This document shows, piece by piece, positions 24,706-33,196 of a DNA stretch of 39,990 nt. The stretch's first letter is position 1. The number at the start of each line of letters is the position of its first letter. The notes beneath the pieces were generated by a model, which saw only the letters and a list, made by a program, of their open reading frames with translations, was not told the origin of the DNA and did no database searches. Position numbers and translations under genes: made by a program. Source of the stretch: Alistipes sp. (GTDB lineage Bacteria > Bacteroidota > Bacteroidia > Bacteroidales > Rikenellaceae); the NCBI GenBank assembly GCA_020026335.1, contig JAHHQO010000018.1, forward strand, positions 1 through 39,990, read 5' to 3'.

Positions 24706-26499
24706 ATGGAGAATATCATTTCAAACGAGAATTTCGATTGGAACGCATTTGAGAACGACCTCGGCGTTTATGACCAGCCCAAAGAGGACATTGCTGCCGC
24801 TTACGACAAGACCATGTCGAACGTAGCTGTCGGTGAGGTGGTTGAGGGTACCGTTACCGCTGTAACAAAGCGTGAGGTAATCGTAAACATCGGTTACAAG
24901 AGCGAGGGTATCATCTCTATTTCGGAGTTCCGTTACAACCCCAATCTGGCTGTAGGCGACAAGATTGAGGTTTATGTTGAGTCGGCTGAGGACAAGAACG
25001 GCCAGCTCAATCTTTCTCACAAGAAGGCTCGTCAGCTGAAGTCTTGGGACCGCGTGAACGAGGCTCTGGAGAAGGACGAGATTATCAATGGTTACATCAA
25101 GTGCCGCACCAAGGGCGGTATGATTGTCGATGTATTCGGTATCGAGGCATTCTTGCCCGGTTCGCAGATTGACGTTAAGCCCATCCGCGATTACGATGTA
25201 TATGTTGACAAGACTATGGAGTTCAAGGTGGTTAAGATCAACCAGGAGTTCCGTAACGTAGTCGTTTCGCACAAGGCTCTCATCGAGGCCGAGCTCGAGG
25301 CTCAGAAGCAGGTTATCATGTCGAAGCTCGAGAAGGGTCAGATTCTTGAGGGTACCGTTAAGAACATCACTTCTTATGGTGTATTCGTAGACCTGGGCGG
25401 TGTTGACGGTTTGATTCACATCACCGACCTCTCTTGGGGCCGCGTAAACCACCCCGAGGAGATCGTTGCTCTCGATCAGAAGATCAACGTTGTTATCCTC
25501 GACTTCGACGACCAGAAGAAGCGTATCGCTTTGGGTCTGAAGCAGCTGACTCCCCATCCCTGGGAGGCTTTGGATGCTAACCTCAAGGTTGGTGACAAGG
25601 TCAAGGGTAAGGTAGTCGTTATGGCTGACTACGGCGCATTCGTTGAGATTGCCCCCGGTGTTGAGGGTCTGATCCACGTATCGGAGATGTCGTGGAGCCA
25701 GCACCTGCGTTCGGCACAGGAGTTCATGAAGGTAGGTGACGAGGTTGAGGCTGTCATCCTGACTCTCGACCGCGAGGAGCGCAAGATGTCGCTGGGTATC
25801 AAGCAGCTCACACCCGATCCCTGGGAGAACATCGAGACCAAGTATCCCGTAGGTACAAAGTGCACCGCTAAGGTTCGCAACTTCACCAACTTCGGCGTAT
25901 TCGTTGAGATTGAGGAGGGTATCGACGGTCTGATTCACATCTCTGACCTCTCGTGGGTGAAGAAGGTAAAGCACCCCGCAGAGTTCACTCAGGTAGGTGC
26001 CGATATCGACGTTGTTGTTCTCGAAATCGACAAGGAGAACCGTCGTCTCTCACTGGGTCACAAGCAGTTGGAGGAGAACCCCTGGAACGAGATCGAGTCG
26101 AAGTTCGCTGTTGACAGCGTAGTTGAGGCTCCCATCGCCAAGATGACTGAGAAGGGTGCCGTTGTAACTTTGGATGAGGACGTTGAGGGTTTCTGCCCCA
26201 CTCGTCAGCTCACCAAGGAGGACGGTTCGATGCCCAAGGTCGGTGAGACTTTGAGCTTCAAGGTTATCGAGTTCTCGAAGGCTACAAAGCGTATCACTCT
26301 CTCGCACGTTCGCACTTACGAGGAGGCAAAGAAGGCTGAGATCGCTGCCGAGAAGGCTGAGCGTCGTGCAGCTGCCGATGCTACCAAGTCGACCGTTAAG
26401 AAGATCAACGCTTCGGTAGAGAAGACTACTCTCGGTGACATCGCAGGTCTCGCAGAGCTGAAGAGCGCACTCGAGGCTGCTGAGAAGGAGGAGAAGTAA
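24706..26499 (+). CDS. rpsA: 30S ribosomal protein S1
   Basis: S1 binds mRNA and helps its recruitment to the 30S subunit. The 597 residues hold six S1 (OB-fold) repeats, roughly at 43-110, 125-192, 210-280, 295-365, 380-450 and 468-535. Typical repeat text is GVFVDLGGVDGLIHITDLSW and GAFVEIAPGVEGLIHVSEMSW. The C-terminal 55 residues are a Lys/Glu/Ala-rich tail. The start at 24706 is chosen because the upstream in-frame part (from 24631) lies in the leader between promoter and gene. Codon use is visibly biased (many GTT, GCT and AAG), as expected for high expression. Confidence 0.97.
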   Translation: MENIISNENFDWNAFENDLGVYDQPKEDIAAAYDKTMSNVAVGEVVEGTVTAVTKREVIVNIGYKSEGIISISEFRYNPNLAVGDKIEVYVESAEDKNGQLNLSHKKARQLKSWDRVNEALEKDEIINGYIKCRTKGGMIVDVFGIEAFLPGSQIDVKPIRDYDVYVDKTMEFKVVKINQEFRNVVVSHKALIEAELEAQKQVIMSKLEKGQILEGTVKNITSYGVFVDLGGVDGLIHITDLSWGRVNHPEEIVALDQKINVVILDFDDQKKRIALGLKQLTPHPWEALDANLKVGDKVKGKVVVMADYGAFVEIAPGVEGLIHVSEMSWSQHLRSAQEFMKVGDEVEAVILTLDREERKMSLGIKQLTPDPWENIETKYPVGTKCTAKVRNFTNFGVFVEIEEGIDGLIHISDLSWVKKVKHPAEFTQVGADIDVVVLEIDKENRRLSLGHKQLEENPWNEIESKFAVDSVVEAPIAKMTEKGAVVTLDEDVEGFCPTRQLTKEDGSMPKVGETLSFKVIEFSKATKRITLSHVRTYEEAKKAEIAAEKAERRAAADATKSTVKKINASVEKTTLGDIAGLAELKSALEAAEKEEK

Positions 26500-26521
26500 T
26501 TCCCAAATTTTCAATATAGCG

Positions 26522-26557
26522 TGTGGCGACCCCAACGGGTCGCCACATTTTTTTTTG
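26522..26557 (+). terminator. rpsA terminator
   Basis: A perfect 11-bp stem (TGTGGCGACCC with its complement), CAAC loop, then a T-rich run. Confidence 0.93.
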
Positions 26558-26924
26558 TCCTATGCGAAGGGGTGGGGGCGCGAGAGGAGAGGTGAAAGAT
26601 GACTTTTGTCTGGCGGTGGAGGTCTTTTCGTTGTGTCGGACGGGGGCGTAAGTTGTTCTTGCCGATATGGCGGACAATGTTGCCTTGTCGGACGGGGAAT
26701 ATATTGCCTGCCGATAGGGGTTAGCTTCGCTCTCCATTCCGGTCGGGGCATTTGTTGTGCTCGGCGGGCGGTACTGCGAGATGCCCGACAATGCATGCAA
26801 TGTACGGATAGGGTAGTATGCCCTCTTGAATATGATAATTAACGAGGGTGGATATAGATACAAATTATCCGACCCCGTTTTCGTCTCGGTAGATTTACCC
26901 CTCCGCGGTGGGCTGTTCCCGAAA
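26558..26924. other. Gene-free intergenic stretch with short repeats
   Basis: No convincing gene is seen in about 370 bp. GTCGGACGGGG occurs at 26635 and 26687, each followed by TGCCGATA (26660 and 26709). CTGCCGATAGGGGT (26708-26721) recurs exactly at 36876-36889. The frames open here on either strand lack family features and sit on these repeats. Confidence 0.5.
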
Positions 26925-26958
26925 ACAAAAAAGGCGACTTCATGTGAAGTCGCCTTTT
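26925..26958 (-). terminator. Terminator of the DUF4377-type lipoprotein gene
   Basis: A 13-bp perfect stem (AAAAGGCGACTTC with its complement), ATGT loop, followed by T runs on the minus strand. Confidence 0.9.
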
Positions 26959-26985
26959 ACTGTATGGATAGAAAGATGTTACCGT

Positions 26986-27651
26986 CTATTGCACTTCCGT
27001 TTCGCTGATGATTTCCTTGAGTTCATACATCACCTGCTGGAAACGTTCGAATTTGGTGTCATGGCCGATTGCTTCGAGGGTGATTTTATCCACGCGCAAC
27101 TCCGCCTTGTGATGCGGTCGGAAGTTGAACCCTCCAATCTTGTTGAAGGCAACAGTCTGCCATTCGGTCGAACCCTTCTCGCGGATATTGATGCCGAGAT
27201 TGACTATGTTGGAACGTGTCGAGTGCTTGTCGAGGTCGATGGGCGATGTCTTGTCGCTCACCTCCAAGATGACCTCCTCGCGTTGTGCCGGGGCAGGGGT
27301 GTCGGAGAGTACCTCAAGCAGGGTGTCGGTGTAATTGAGGGCATCGGCAGGGGGATTTGCCAAAATTGAGCGGCGTATCTTCAGCTCATAGGCGTGACCG
27401 CGTTTGTAGGTGAAGCCTTCGATATGCTCCAAAGGAAAGAATTTGGGTGTGAGATTATCCTCGAAGGTGACCATCATACCCTCTTGGAGGTAGTTGGTAT
27501 CTCCGAATGTGGGTATATAGCCGGCATAGGTAGCCGCCTCGATGGAGACGGTGTGGTTCTCGTATCTGTTTTTGTCGTTGTCATCACAACTCGTGGCTGA
27601 AAGGGGGAGCAGTGCCGACAGGAAAAGGGAAGTCAGAATGGTGAGTTTCAT
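26986..27651 (-). CDS. DUF4377-type lipoprotein
   Basis: A 221-aa exported protein. The N-terminal signal ends at C22 (SATSC), followed by the acidic DDND, which in Bacteroidetes can mark surface-exposed lipoproteins. Residues about 34-110 match the DUF4377 pattern: VSIEAATYAGYIP, MMVTFEDNLTPKFFPLEHIEGFTYKRGHAYELKI and NPPADALNYTDTLLEVL. Residues 115-215 may be a second beta domain with WQTVAFNKIGGFNFRPHHKAELRVDKI. Function unknown; DUF4377 domains are often found with stress-related outer-membrane proteins, but that is weak guidance. It is monocistronic, with its own terminator. Confidence 0.75.
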   Translation of the reverse strand: MKLTILTSLFLSALLPLSATSCDDNDKNRYENHTVSIEAATYAGYIPTFGDTNYLQEGMMVTFEDNLTPKFFPLEHIEGFTYKRGHAYELKIRRSILANPPADALNYTDTLLEVLSDTPAPAQREEVILEVSDKTSPIDLDKHSTRSNIVNLGINIREKGSTEWQTVAFNKIGGFNFRPHHKAELRVDKITLEAIGHDTKFERFQQVMYELKEIISETEVQ

Positions 27652-27715
27652 GGTAAATCGGTTTTAGTCAAGCGTAAATATACAAAAAATTTGCCGTTCT
27701 CTAATGAAACGGCAC

Positions 27716-27751
27716 AAAAAAATACGCTCTCCCTTTTGGGGAAAGCGTATC
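27716..27751 (-). terminator. Terminator of the rpsF-rpsR-rplI operon
   Basis: ATACGCT and TCCC arms pair with GGGA and AGCGTAT, and a T7 run follows on the minus strand. Confidence 0.88.
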
Positions 27752-27772
27752 ATATATAAGGTGTTGATATCC

Positions 27773-28219
27773 TTACTCTGCGTCTGCAGCAACAACCGAG
27801 AACTTGATGGTTGCCTTAACCTCCTTGTGAAGGCGTGCAGTAGCCTCGTACTCACCAACGGTCTTGATGCCCTCAACAGCGATAGCCTTGCGGTCGATGT
27901 TGATTTCCTTGGCAGCGAGAGCCTCAGCCAAATCGGCAGCGGTTACAGTACCAAAGAGCTTACCGTCCTCAGCCTTAACGGCGATAGTGAGGTTCAGGTT
28001 AGAGATGGTCTCAGCCAAAGCCTGAGCGTCAGCCAAAATCTTAGCGTCCTTGTGAGCGCGCTGACGAAGGTTCTCAGCCAATACCTTCTTTGCCGAAGCA
28101 GTAGCAGCCTTGGCAAAACCCTGGGGAATGAGGTAGTTGTTAGCATATCCGGGCTTTACGTTAACGATGTCGTTAGCGTAACCCAACTTCTCCATATCTT
28201 TAATCAGAATAACTTCCAT
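27773..28219 (-). CDS. rplI: 50S ribosomal protein L9
   Basis: L9 binds 23S rRNA near the L1 stalk and spans neighbouring ribosomes. The 148-aa protein has the diagnostic N-terminus MEVILIKDMEKLGYANDIVNVKPGYANNYLIPQGFA, a long central helix rich in Ala and Lys, and the C-terminal domain with LFGTVTAADLAEAL. It is last in the rpsF-rpsR-rplI operon, 19 bp after rpsR. Its stop lies 22 bp before the terminator. Confidence 0.98.
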   Translation of the reverse strand: MEVILIKDMEKLGYANDIVNVKPGYANNYLIPQGFAKAATASAKKVLAENLRQRAHKDAKILADAQALAETISNLNLTIAVKAEDGKLFGTVTAADLAEALAAKEINIDRKAIAVEGIKTVGEYEATARLHKEVKATIKFSVVAADAE

Positions 28220-28238
28220 TTCTTGTCCTCCTACTTAA

Positions 28239-28517
28239 TTATTTCATACAATCGGTTACGAAGGGCAGGATGGCGAGGTGACGCGCACGCTTCACTGCCT
28301 GTGCGACCTTCTTCTGGTATTTCTGCGAAGTACCGGTCAGACGGCGGGGAAGAATCTTACCCTGCTCGTTCAGGAACTTCTTGAGGAATTCTCCGTCCTT
28401 ATAGTCAACGTACTTGATGCCGAGCTTCTTGAAACGGCAGTACTTCTTCTTCTTTACATCTACCGAAACGGGGTTCAGGTAGCGGATTTCTGATTGTGCT
28501 TTAGTGTCCTGTGCCAT
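28239..28517 (-). CDS. rpsR: 30S ribosomal protein S18
   Basis: A 92-aa small-subunit protein that pairs with S6 on the platform. The core YCRFKKLGIKYVDYKDGEFLKKFLNEQGKILPRRLTGTSQKYQKKVAQAVKRARHLAILPF is the family signature. The N-terminal 20 residues are a Bacteroidetes-like extension. One cysteine at the start of the core is kept. It lies five bp after rpsF and 19 bp before rplI. Confidence 0.98.
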   Translation of the reverse strand: MAQDTKAQSEIRYLNPVSVDVKKKKYCRFKKLGIKYVDYKDGEFLKKFLNEQGKILPRRLTGTSQKYQKKVAQAVKRARHLAILPFVTDCMK

Positions 28518-28522
28518 GGTTA

Positions 28523-28864
28523 TTACTCCTCCTTTTTGTTAAGTTTAGCACGACGCTTCTCCGAGTACTCTACGGCATACTTGTCCTGCTTGAAAGTTAA
28601 GAAACGGATCACACGCTCGTCACGACGATACTGAGTCTCGAGAGTGTTGATGATTGAGCCCTCGCCTGTGAACTCCATCAAGAAGTAGAAACCGGTGGTC
28701 TTCTTCTGAATGGGATATGCGAGCTTCTTGAGGCCCCATGACTCCTTGTTCACAATCTGACCGCCGTTTTCGGTGATAACACCTTGGAATTTGTCAGCCA
28801 CTTCCTGTACCTGCTGCTCAGAGAGTACGGGTGTGACGATGAAAACGGTTTCGTAATTGTTCAT
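28523..28864 (-). CDS. rpsF: 30S ribosomal protein S6
   Basis: A 113-aa small-subunit protein forming a pair with S18. MNNYETVFIVTPVLSEQQVQEVADKF, WGLKKLAYPIQKKTTGFYFLMEFTGEGS and YRRDERVIRFLTFK are characteristic. It is first in the rpsF-rpsR-rplI operon. The replisome gene ssb, which sits between rpsF and rpsR in many Firmicutes, is absent here, the usual state in Bacteroidetes. Confidence 0.98.
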   Translation of the reverse strand: MNNYETVFIVTPVLSEQQVQEVADKFQGVITENGGQIVNKESWGLKKLAYPIQKKTTGFYFLMEFTGEGSIINTLETQYRRDERVIRFLTFKQDKYAVEYSEKRRAKLNKKEE

Positions 28865-28907
28865 AATCGTTTATTGAAATTAAATTTTTAATCCCTTTTC
28901 GGGACGG

Positions 28908-28915
28908 CAAAGATA
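28908..28915 (-). promoter_or_regulatory. rpsF operon -7 box
   Basis: TATCTTTG (28915-28908) is a perfect -7 element 43 bp before the rpsF ATG. No TTTG lies at the standard distance; the upstream sequence is A/T-rich. Confidence 0.65.
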
Positions 28916-28984
28916 CAAAACTTTCTCCAAAAAAAGAATGAATCGCCAATTATTTTCATCTTTTGCATGGATTTTCAATCAGTA

Positions 28985-29012
28985 AGGCCGCTTCTCCGCC
29001 TGTAAAACGGAG
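28985..29012 (-). terminator. Likely terminator of the glycoside-hydrolase-like gene
   Basis: GGTCGCTTCTCCG and CGGAGAAGCGGCC form a long stem with one G-T pair just past the gene. The T tract after it is weak, so efficiency is uncertain. Confidence 0.55.
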
Positions 29013-29041
29013 AAGCGACCTTTCCGATGATGGGGTTGTGG

Positions 29042-31237
29042 TTACCACTCAAGGTTCACCTTCACACCCTCGGGCGAGTTCTCGAAACCGAGGAAGAGGG
29101 TACGACTCTCGGCGTCCCATGCCGAGGTGAACTCCACGGGCTGACCTTCGGCATCGGTAACTGTGGCTTTTGCCTCGCGGGGCAGCAACACACGCATGGC
29201 GTTGGTGGTGTTGATGGGGCTCTTCACGGTGAACGAGTAGCTGTTTTCGCCCTGCTGCTCGTCATAGACACGTGCCGCAGCGGCTACCACCTGTGCGCGT
29301 TCGGGGTGCTCGACCTGCGCCAAATCGAAGAGGAAGGCCTGCTGTCCGGGAAGAACGGTCTTCTGCCGGAGGACGGGCAGTGCGGGGTCAAAGAGGTCGA
29401 TGAAACGACCGTCGAGAGTCAGCGGCTCGTCACTCACGCTCTCGTCCATGACGGCGGCGATGGTGTAGGTACCGCGGTGGAGGAGGTAGCTGTTCTTGAA
29501 TTGCAGCGCCTCACCCTCCGTGGCTTCGGTGTAGGCCTTGTTGACCAACGCTACGAAATCCTTGTCGGCGTTGGGTTGGTCGACCATCTCTTTGGGGTCT
29601 TGGCGAACGACATAGACCTTACCCTTGCCACTGGTGTAGACACCTGTTGCGGGGGCAGGGTCGAGTCCCAATGTGGTGAAGAGGTGTGCCGAGGGGCAGG
29701 CATATTTGTTGTCGCCCGTGTTCCACCACTCCTGCACGCGCTGGAATGCATCGTTGTCGCGTCCGCAGTAGATGAGCGTACCGCCGTCGGCCACCCACTT
29801 GGCAATGTTGTGGTGGGCTTCCGCTTCGAGGGGCTTCATGTTGGAGTAGGTCATCAGCAGAACACGGGTGTTCTCCCATGTCTTTTCATAGCCGGTATTC
29901 TCGATGTGGACGATGTTCACGGGTACGCCGCGCTTGAGGAAGGGCATCGTGAGTCCGTAGAAGTCGGAGAAACGGGTGTCGTCGAAATCCTCAATCGGCT
30001 CCAATGTGCGCTGGAACATCAGCGAGTTGGCCATCAGCACGCTGACACCCTGACTGCCCGACACGCGGTTCTCGGAGACGGGTATCGAGTTCAGCGAGTT
30101 AATCATCACCTGCATCTGGGTGGAGAAGGGGCGCGAGACATGCTCTTTCTTGTCGCTGCCCTTGTGGGTCTGGTAGAGACCGTTGTAGATGCGCTCGGGC
30201 CAGGGCATCACCTCGTAGTTGTTGTTGCGGGGGTAGAGCAGCTTGGCGGTGAAGGTCGCCTGATAGCTCTTTTTGTAGTCCTCCCAGTCGCGCGGACAAT
30301 CCTCGATGGGGTCGGTGAGGAAGAAGACCTTGCGCTGGGTGGGGGCGGTCATCGACTCCATGCAGCCGTATTCCATGAAGGCATTTTCGAAGATGCGCTC
30401 CTTGAAAACACCGTTGTAGCAGTTCGGCACGCGCGATGTACCTGTCCATACCTGTGCGATGTAACCATCGACACAATCCATCGAGGCGATGCTGGCCTCG
30501 GGGCTGACGATGTGCCACTGCGAGTAGTTAATCAGCGAGTGGGTCGGCACGTAACATCTCACGTTCATGCCCTTGCTGCGTCCGTACTCCTTGGCGAAGG
30601 TGAAACACTCGTTGAGCGCACGGTAGTAGAGGTGATATTTCAATTTGTTGGAGAGGTAGGTGTTTTCTGCCGATTCGTGCTGGGGACGCCAGTCGAAACC
30701 GTAGTACTCCTTCCACTCGCGTTTGAAGGCATCGCTGTAACCTGCGAATGTCCAGAACTCGGGCTCCTCGAGGAAGATGGCATCAATGCCGGCATCGATG
30801 ACGCGCTTGATGTGCTCCTCCTTCATGTATTTGAGGTAGTTGAGCGTGGGCACGATGTAGGGAATGTTACCCCCGTGCCAGATGGTATCGCCATTCTGCT
30901 GTCGCTGTCCCTCGTCCATGTGGGGACGGCCGTCCCAGCGTCCGGTGAAATAATCCTCGTAGTTACCCCACGCGATACCCGTCATGAAGTGGGTGGTGTA
31001 ACCTCTGTCGCGCCAGCTCTTGACACGGTTTTCGAAGATGTGAATGCTGTCGGTGGTGTTGGGACGCACGCCATAGACAATGGCCACATCGGCACGTACA
31101 TCGATGGAGGGACTCCACGGCTGTGAGGTCTGGAAGGCGGTCTGCTCTCGAGGTGTGGAGGTCGGGGCGGCAGCCTGTCGGCACGAGACGGCACACAACG
31201 ACAATGCGGAGAGAAGACCCATTACTTTTAAGTTCAT
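29042..31237 (-). CDS. Large glycoside-hydrolase-like lipoprotein
   Basis: A 731-aa exported protein. The signal ends at C19 (CAVSC). Residues about 40-400 look like a TIM barrel: VAIVYGVRPNTTDSIHIFENRVKSWRDRGY, GIDAIFLEEPEFWTFAG (a Glu-Glu pair at a strand end, candidate catalytic or sugar-binding site), RCYVPTHSLIN and VDGYIAQVWTG. Residues about 430-560 resemble the trimerisation-type domain of GH42-like enzymes, with RVLLMTYSNMKPLEAEAHHNIAKWVADGGTLIYCG. The C-terminal part is beta-rich. No SusC/SusD pair is adjacent. The substrate is unknown; the family assignment is by resemblance only. Confidence 0.62.
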   Translation of the reverse strand: MNLKVMGLLSALSLCAVSCRQAAAPTSTPREQTAFQTSQPWSPSIDVRADVAIVYGVRPNTTDSIHIFENRVKSWRDRGYTTHFMTGIAWGNYEDYFTGRWDGRPHMDEGQRQQNGDTIWHGGNIPYIVPTLNYLKYMKEEHIKRVIDAGIDAIFLEEPEFWTFAGYSDAFKREWKEYYGFDWRPQHESAENTYLSNKLKYHLYYRALNECFTFAKEYGRSKGMNVRCYVPTHSLINYSQWHIVSPEASIASMDCVDGYIAQVWTGTSRVPNCYNGVFKERIFENAFMEYGCMESMTAPTQRKVFFLTDPIEDCPRDWEDYKKSYQATFTAKLLYPRNNNYEVMPWPERIYNGLYQTHKGSDKKEHVSRPFSTQMQVMINSLNSIPVSENRVSGSQGVSVLMANSLMFQRTLEPIEDFDDTRFSDFYGLTMPFLKRGVPVNIVHIENTGYEKTWENTRVLLMTYSNMKPLEAEAHHNIAKWVADGGTLIYCGRDNDAFQRVQEWWNTGDNKYACPSAHLFTTLGLDPAPATGVYTSGKGKVYVVRQDPKEMVDQPNADKDFVALVNKAYTEATEGEALQFKNSYLLHRGTYTIAAVMDESVSDEPLTLDGRFIDLFDPALPVLRQKTVLPGQQAFLFDLAQVEHPERAQVVAAAARVYDEQQGENSYSFTVKSPINTTNAMRVLLPREAKATVTDAEGQPVEFTSAWDAESRTLFLGFENSPEGVKVNLEW

Positions 31238-31267
31238 GGTGATGAAGTGTTGGGGTTAAAGGTTAAA

Positions 31268-31298
31268 TACAAAACCCCTCCCGGTTGAGAGGAGGGGG
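31268..31298 (-). terminator. thiL terminator
   Basis: CCCCTCC/GGAGGGG arms with a nine-base loop and a following TTTT separate thiL from the lipoprotein gene downstream on the same strand. Confidence 0.65.
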
Positions 31299-31361
31299 TA
31301 TGGAGTTTTTGTTTGTTTCTGTAAAAGGTGCGCGATTGTGGACGTGACTTTTGGGGGAGCG

Positions 31362-32426
31362 TTATTTCGATTCGGTCTCCTCCTCGGTCTTCTGCTGAAC
31401 GAAACCCTGTCCCTGAATCGTTATATCGTTGCCGTCGGGAGTGACAAGGAAACAACCGGTCGACTCCTTGGTGATGTGTCCGATGACATCGACCAGTCCC
31501 AGACGCATGATTTGCTCCTGCATCGAGAGGGGTACGGTGAACATCAGCTCGTAATCCTCACCACCGTTCAAGGCTGCCACAACGGGGTCGTTGTGCATCT
31601 CCTCCGCCAGACGTGAGGTCTGTTGTGCGATGGGAATACGGTCGAGGTAGATGCGTGCGCCACACTTCGACGACTTGCAAATCTGCAAGAGGTCGCTGCC
31701 CAGACCATCGGAGAGGTCAATCATCGAGGTGGGGACAATCTTCTCCTCGGCGAGCGTGGAGATGATGTCGGTACGCGAACGGGGCTTGAGGTACTTCTCC
31801 AACAGATATTCGTAACCCTTGAACTGGGGTTCGGGGTTGGTGACATCGCGCAGGACGCGCTTTTCGCGCTCGAGCAGCTGGAGACCCATGTAGGCGGCAC
31901 CGACATTGCCGGTGATGCAAATCAGGTCGTTGAGCTGTGCGCCGCTGCGGCGGACGATTTTGTCCTTGGGGGCGTGACCAACGGCTGTGAGCGAGATAAC
32001 CAGACCCGTGAGCGAAGCGCGGGTGTCGCCACCCACCAAATCCACCTCCTGCTCCTTGCAGGCGAAGCGGATACCCTCATAGAGGTCGTCGAGTGCCTCC
32101 ACGGGCAATTTGGCCGAGACACCCAGCGAGACGGTAATCTGCGAGGGGGTGGCATTCATGGCCAAAATGTCGCTGATGGCGGCGGTTACTACCTTGTAAC
32201 CCAGATGTTTGAGGGGAAAGTAGGTGAGGTCGAAGTCCACACCCTCGAAGAAGGTGTCGGTCGAGAGCACCATCTCCTCGCCCTCCTTGGGGGCGATGAT
32301 GGCGGCATCGTCACCTGCGCTCAGCACGGTGGTTTTATCTTTGATTTCGAACTCCTTGGTCAGGTGGTCGATGAGGCCGAATTGACCCAACTCGGCAATT
32401 TCGGTACGTTTTTTAGTCTGTTCCAT
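31362..32426 (-). CDS. thiL: Thiamine-monophosphate kinase
   Basis: ThiL phosphorylates thiamine monophosphate to the active diphosphate with ATP. The 354-aa protein carries the AIR-synthase-like fold: GDDAAIIAP, MVLSTDTFFEGVDFDLTYFP, KVVTAAISDILAMNATP, LVGGDTRAS, TGNVGAAYMGLQLL, SMIDLSDGLGSDLLQI and NGGEDYELMFTVP. The C-terminal tail is slightly long and ends in Glu/Thr/Ser residues. Its promoter overlaps that of adk on the opposite strand. No other thiamine gene is in the window. Confidence 0.96.
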   Translation of the reverse strand: MEQTKKRTEIAELGQFGLIDHLTKEFEIKDKTTVLSAGDDAAIIAPKEGEEMVLSTDTFFEGVDFDLTYFPLKHLGYKVVTAAISDILAMNATPSQITVSLGVSAKLPVEALDDLYEGIRFACKEQEVDLVGGDTRASLTGLVISLTAVGHAPKDKIVRRSGAQLNDLICITGNVGAAYMGLQLLEREKRVLRDVTNPEPQFKGYEYLLEKYLKPRSRTDIISTLAEEKIVPTSMIDLSDGLGSDLLQICKSSKCGARIYLDRIPIAQQTSRLAEEMHNDPVVAALNGGEDYELMFTVPLSMQEQIMRLGLVDVIGHITKESTGCFLVTPDGNDITIQGQGFVQQKTEEETESK

Positions 32427-32439
32427 ATTTTGATTTTTA

Positions 32440-32487
32440 CAAAACTAAAGAAACTTTGCGGTATGACAAAAAAATAACGTATTTTTG
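32440..32487. promoter_or_regulatory. Interlocked divergent promoters of thiL and adk
   Basis: Minus strand, thiL: TTTG (32470-32467), 19 nt, TAGTTTTG (32447-32440), 13 bp before the ATG. Plus strand, adk: TTTG (32455-32458), 21 nt, TATTTTTG (32480-32487). Each -33 element lies inside the other promoter's spacer, so both cannot be occupied at once. Confidence 0.8.
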
Positions 32488-32516
32488 TCAGCGAAATACT
32501 AAAAACAGGTTCAGTT

Positions 32517-33095
32517 ATGATTAATATTGTATTGTTTGGAGCTCCCGGATGCGGTAAGGGCACACAGGCTGCGCGCCTGAAGGAGCACTACGGCATCGAG
32601 CATGTATCGACAGGAGAGGTGATTCGCGGTCACATCAGCCGTGGCACCGAGCTGGGTAACAGCATGAAGTCTTACATCGCACAGGGCAAGCTCGCTCCCG
32701 ATGAGGTAGTTATCGGTATGATTGCCGACTACGTGGCATCGCACAAGGAGGTGAAGGGTTGCATCTACGACGGTTTCCCCCGCACCACTGCACAGGCAGA
32801 GGCTTTCGACAAGATTATGGAGGAGAACGGTCTGAGCGTAGACGTGATGATTGACATCCAGGTTCCTGAGGAGGAGTTGGTAAAGCGTATCCTGCTCCGC
32901 GGTAAGGATTCGGGTCGTGCGGATGATGCTTCGGAGGAGGTTATCCGTGGCCGTCTGGACGTTTACCACGCACAGACTGCCGTTGTTGCCGACTACTACA
33001 CCAAGCAGGGCAAGTACTTCTCGGTAGATGGTTTCGGTTCGATGGACGAGGTGTTCGACCGTATCGTGAAGGTTATCGACTCGCTGAAGAAGTAA
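32517..33095 (+). CDS. adk: Adenylate kinase
   Basis: It interconverts AMP and ATP with ADP. The 192-aa short form has the P-loop GAPGCGKGTQ (8-17), HVSTGEVIRGHIS, the AMP-binding YDGFPRTTAQAE and the LID region RILLRGKDSGRADDASEEVIRGRL. The LID lacks the four-Cys zinc site of Gram-positive enzymes. Codon use is biased toward highly expressed genes. It is monocistronic, ending in its own terminator. Confidence 0.98.
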   Translation: MINIVLFGAPGCGKGTQAARLKEHYGIEHVSTGEVIRGHISRGTELGNSMKSYIAQGKLAPDEVVIGMIADYVASHKEVKGCIYDGFPRTTAQAEAFDKIMEENGLSVDVMIDIQVPEEELVKRILLRGKDSGRADDASEEVIRGRLDVYHAQTAVVADYYTKQGKYFSVDGFGSMDEVFDRIVKVIDSLKK

Positions 33096-33118
33096 TCGGA
33101 CATTCTTTCGACCAATCA

Positions 33119-33157
33119 TTAACGGTCATTCCCTGCGGGGAGTGACCGTTATTTTTT
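33119..33157 (+). terminator. adk terminator
   Basis: AACGGTCA/TGACCGTT arms with inner CCC/GGG pairs, then a T6 run. Confidence 0.88.
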
Positions 33158-33196
33158 ATATCTTTATGATATGTATAACCTTGAAACCAATTGATA

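Noticed and set aside
29027..31126. 699-aa plus-strand frame opposite the glycoside-hydrolase-like lipoprotein
   Set aside because: Long only because of codon composition; the minus strand has a signal sequence, a terminator and protein-like content.
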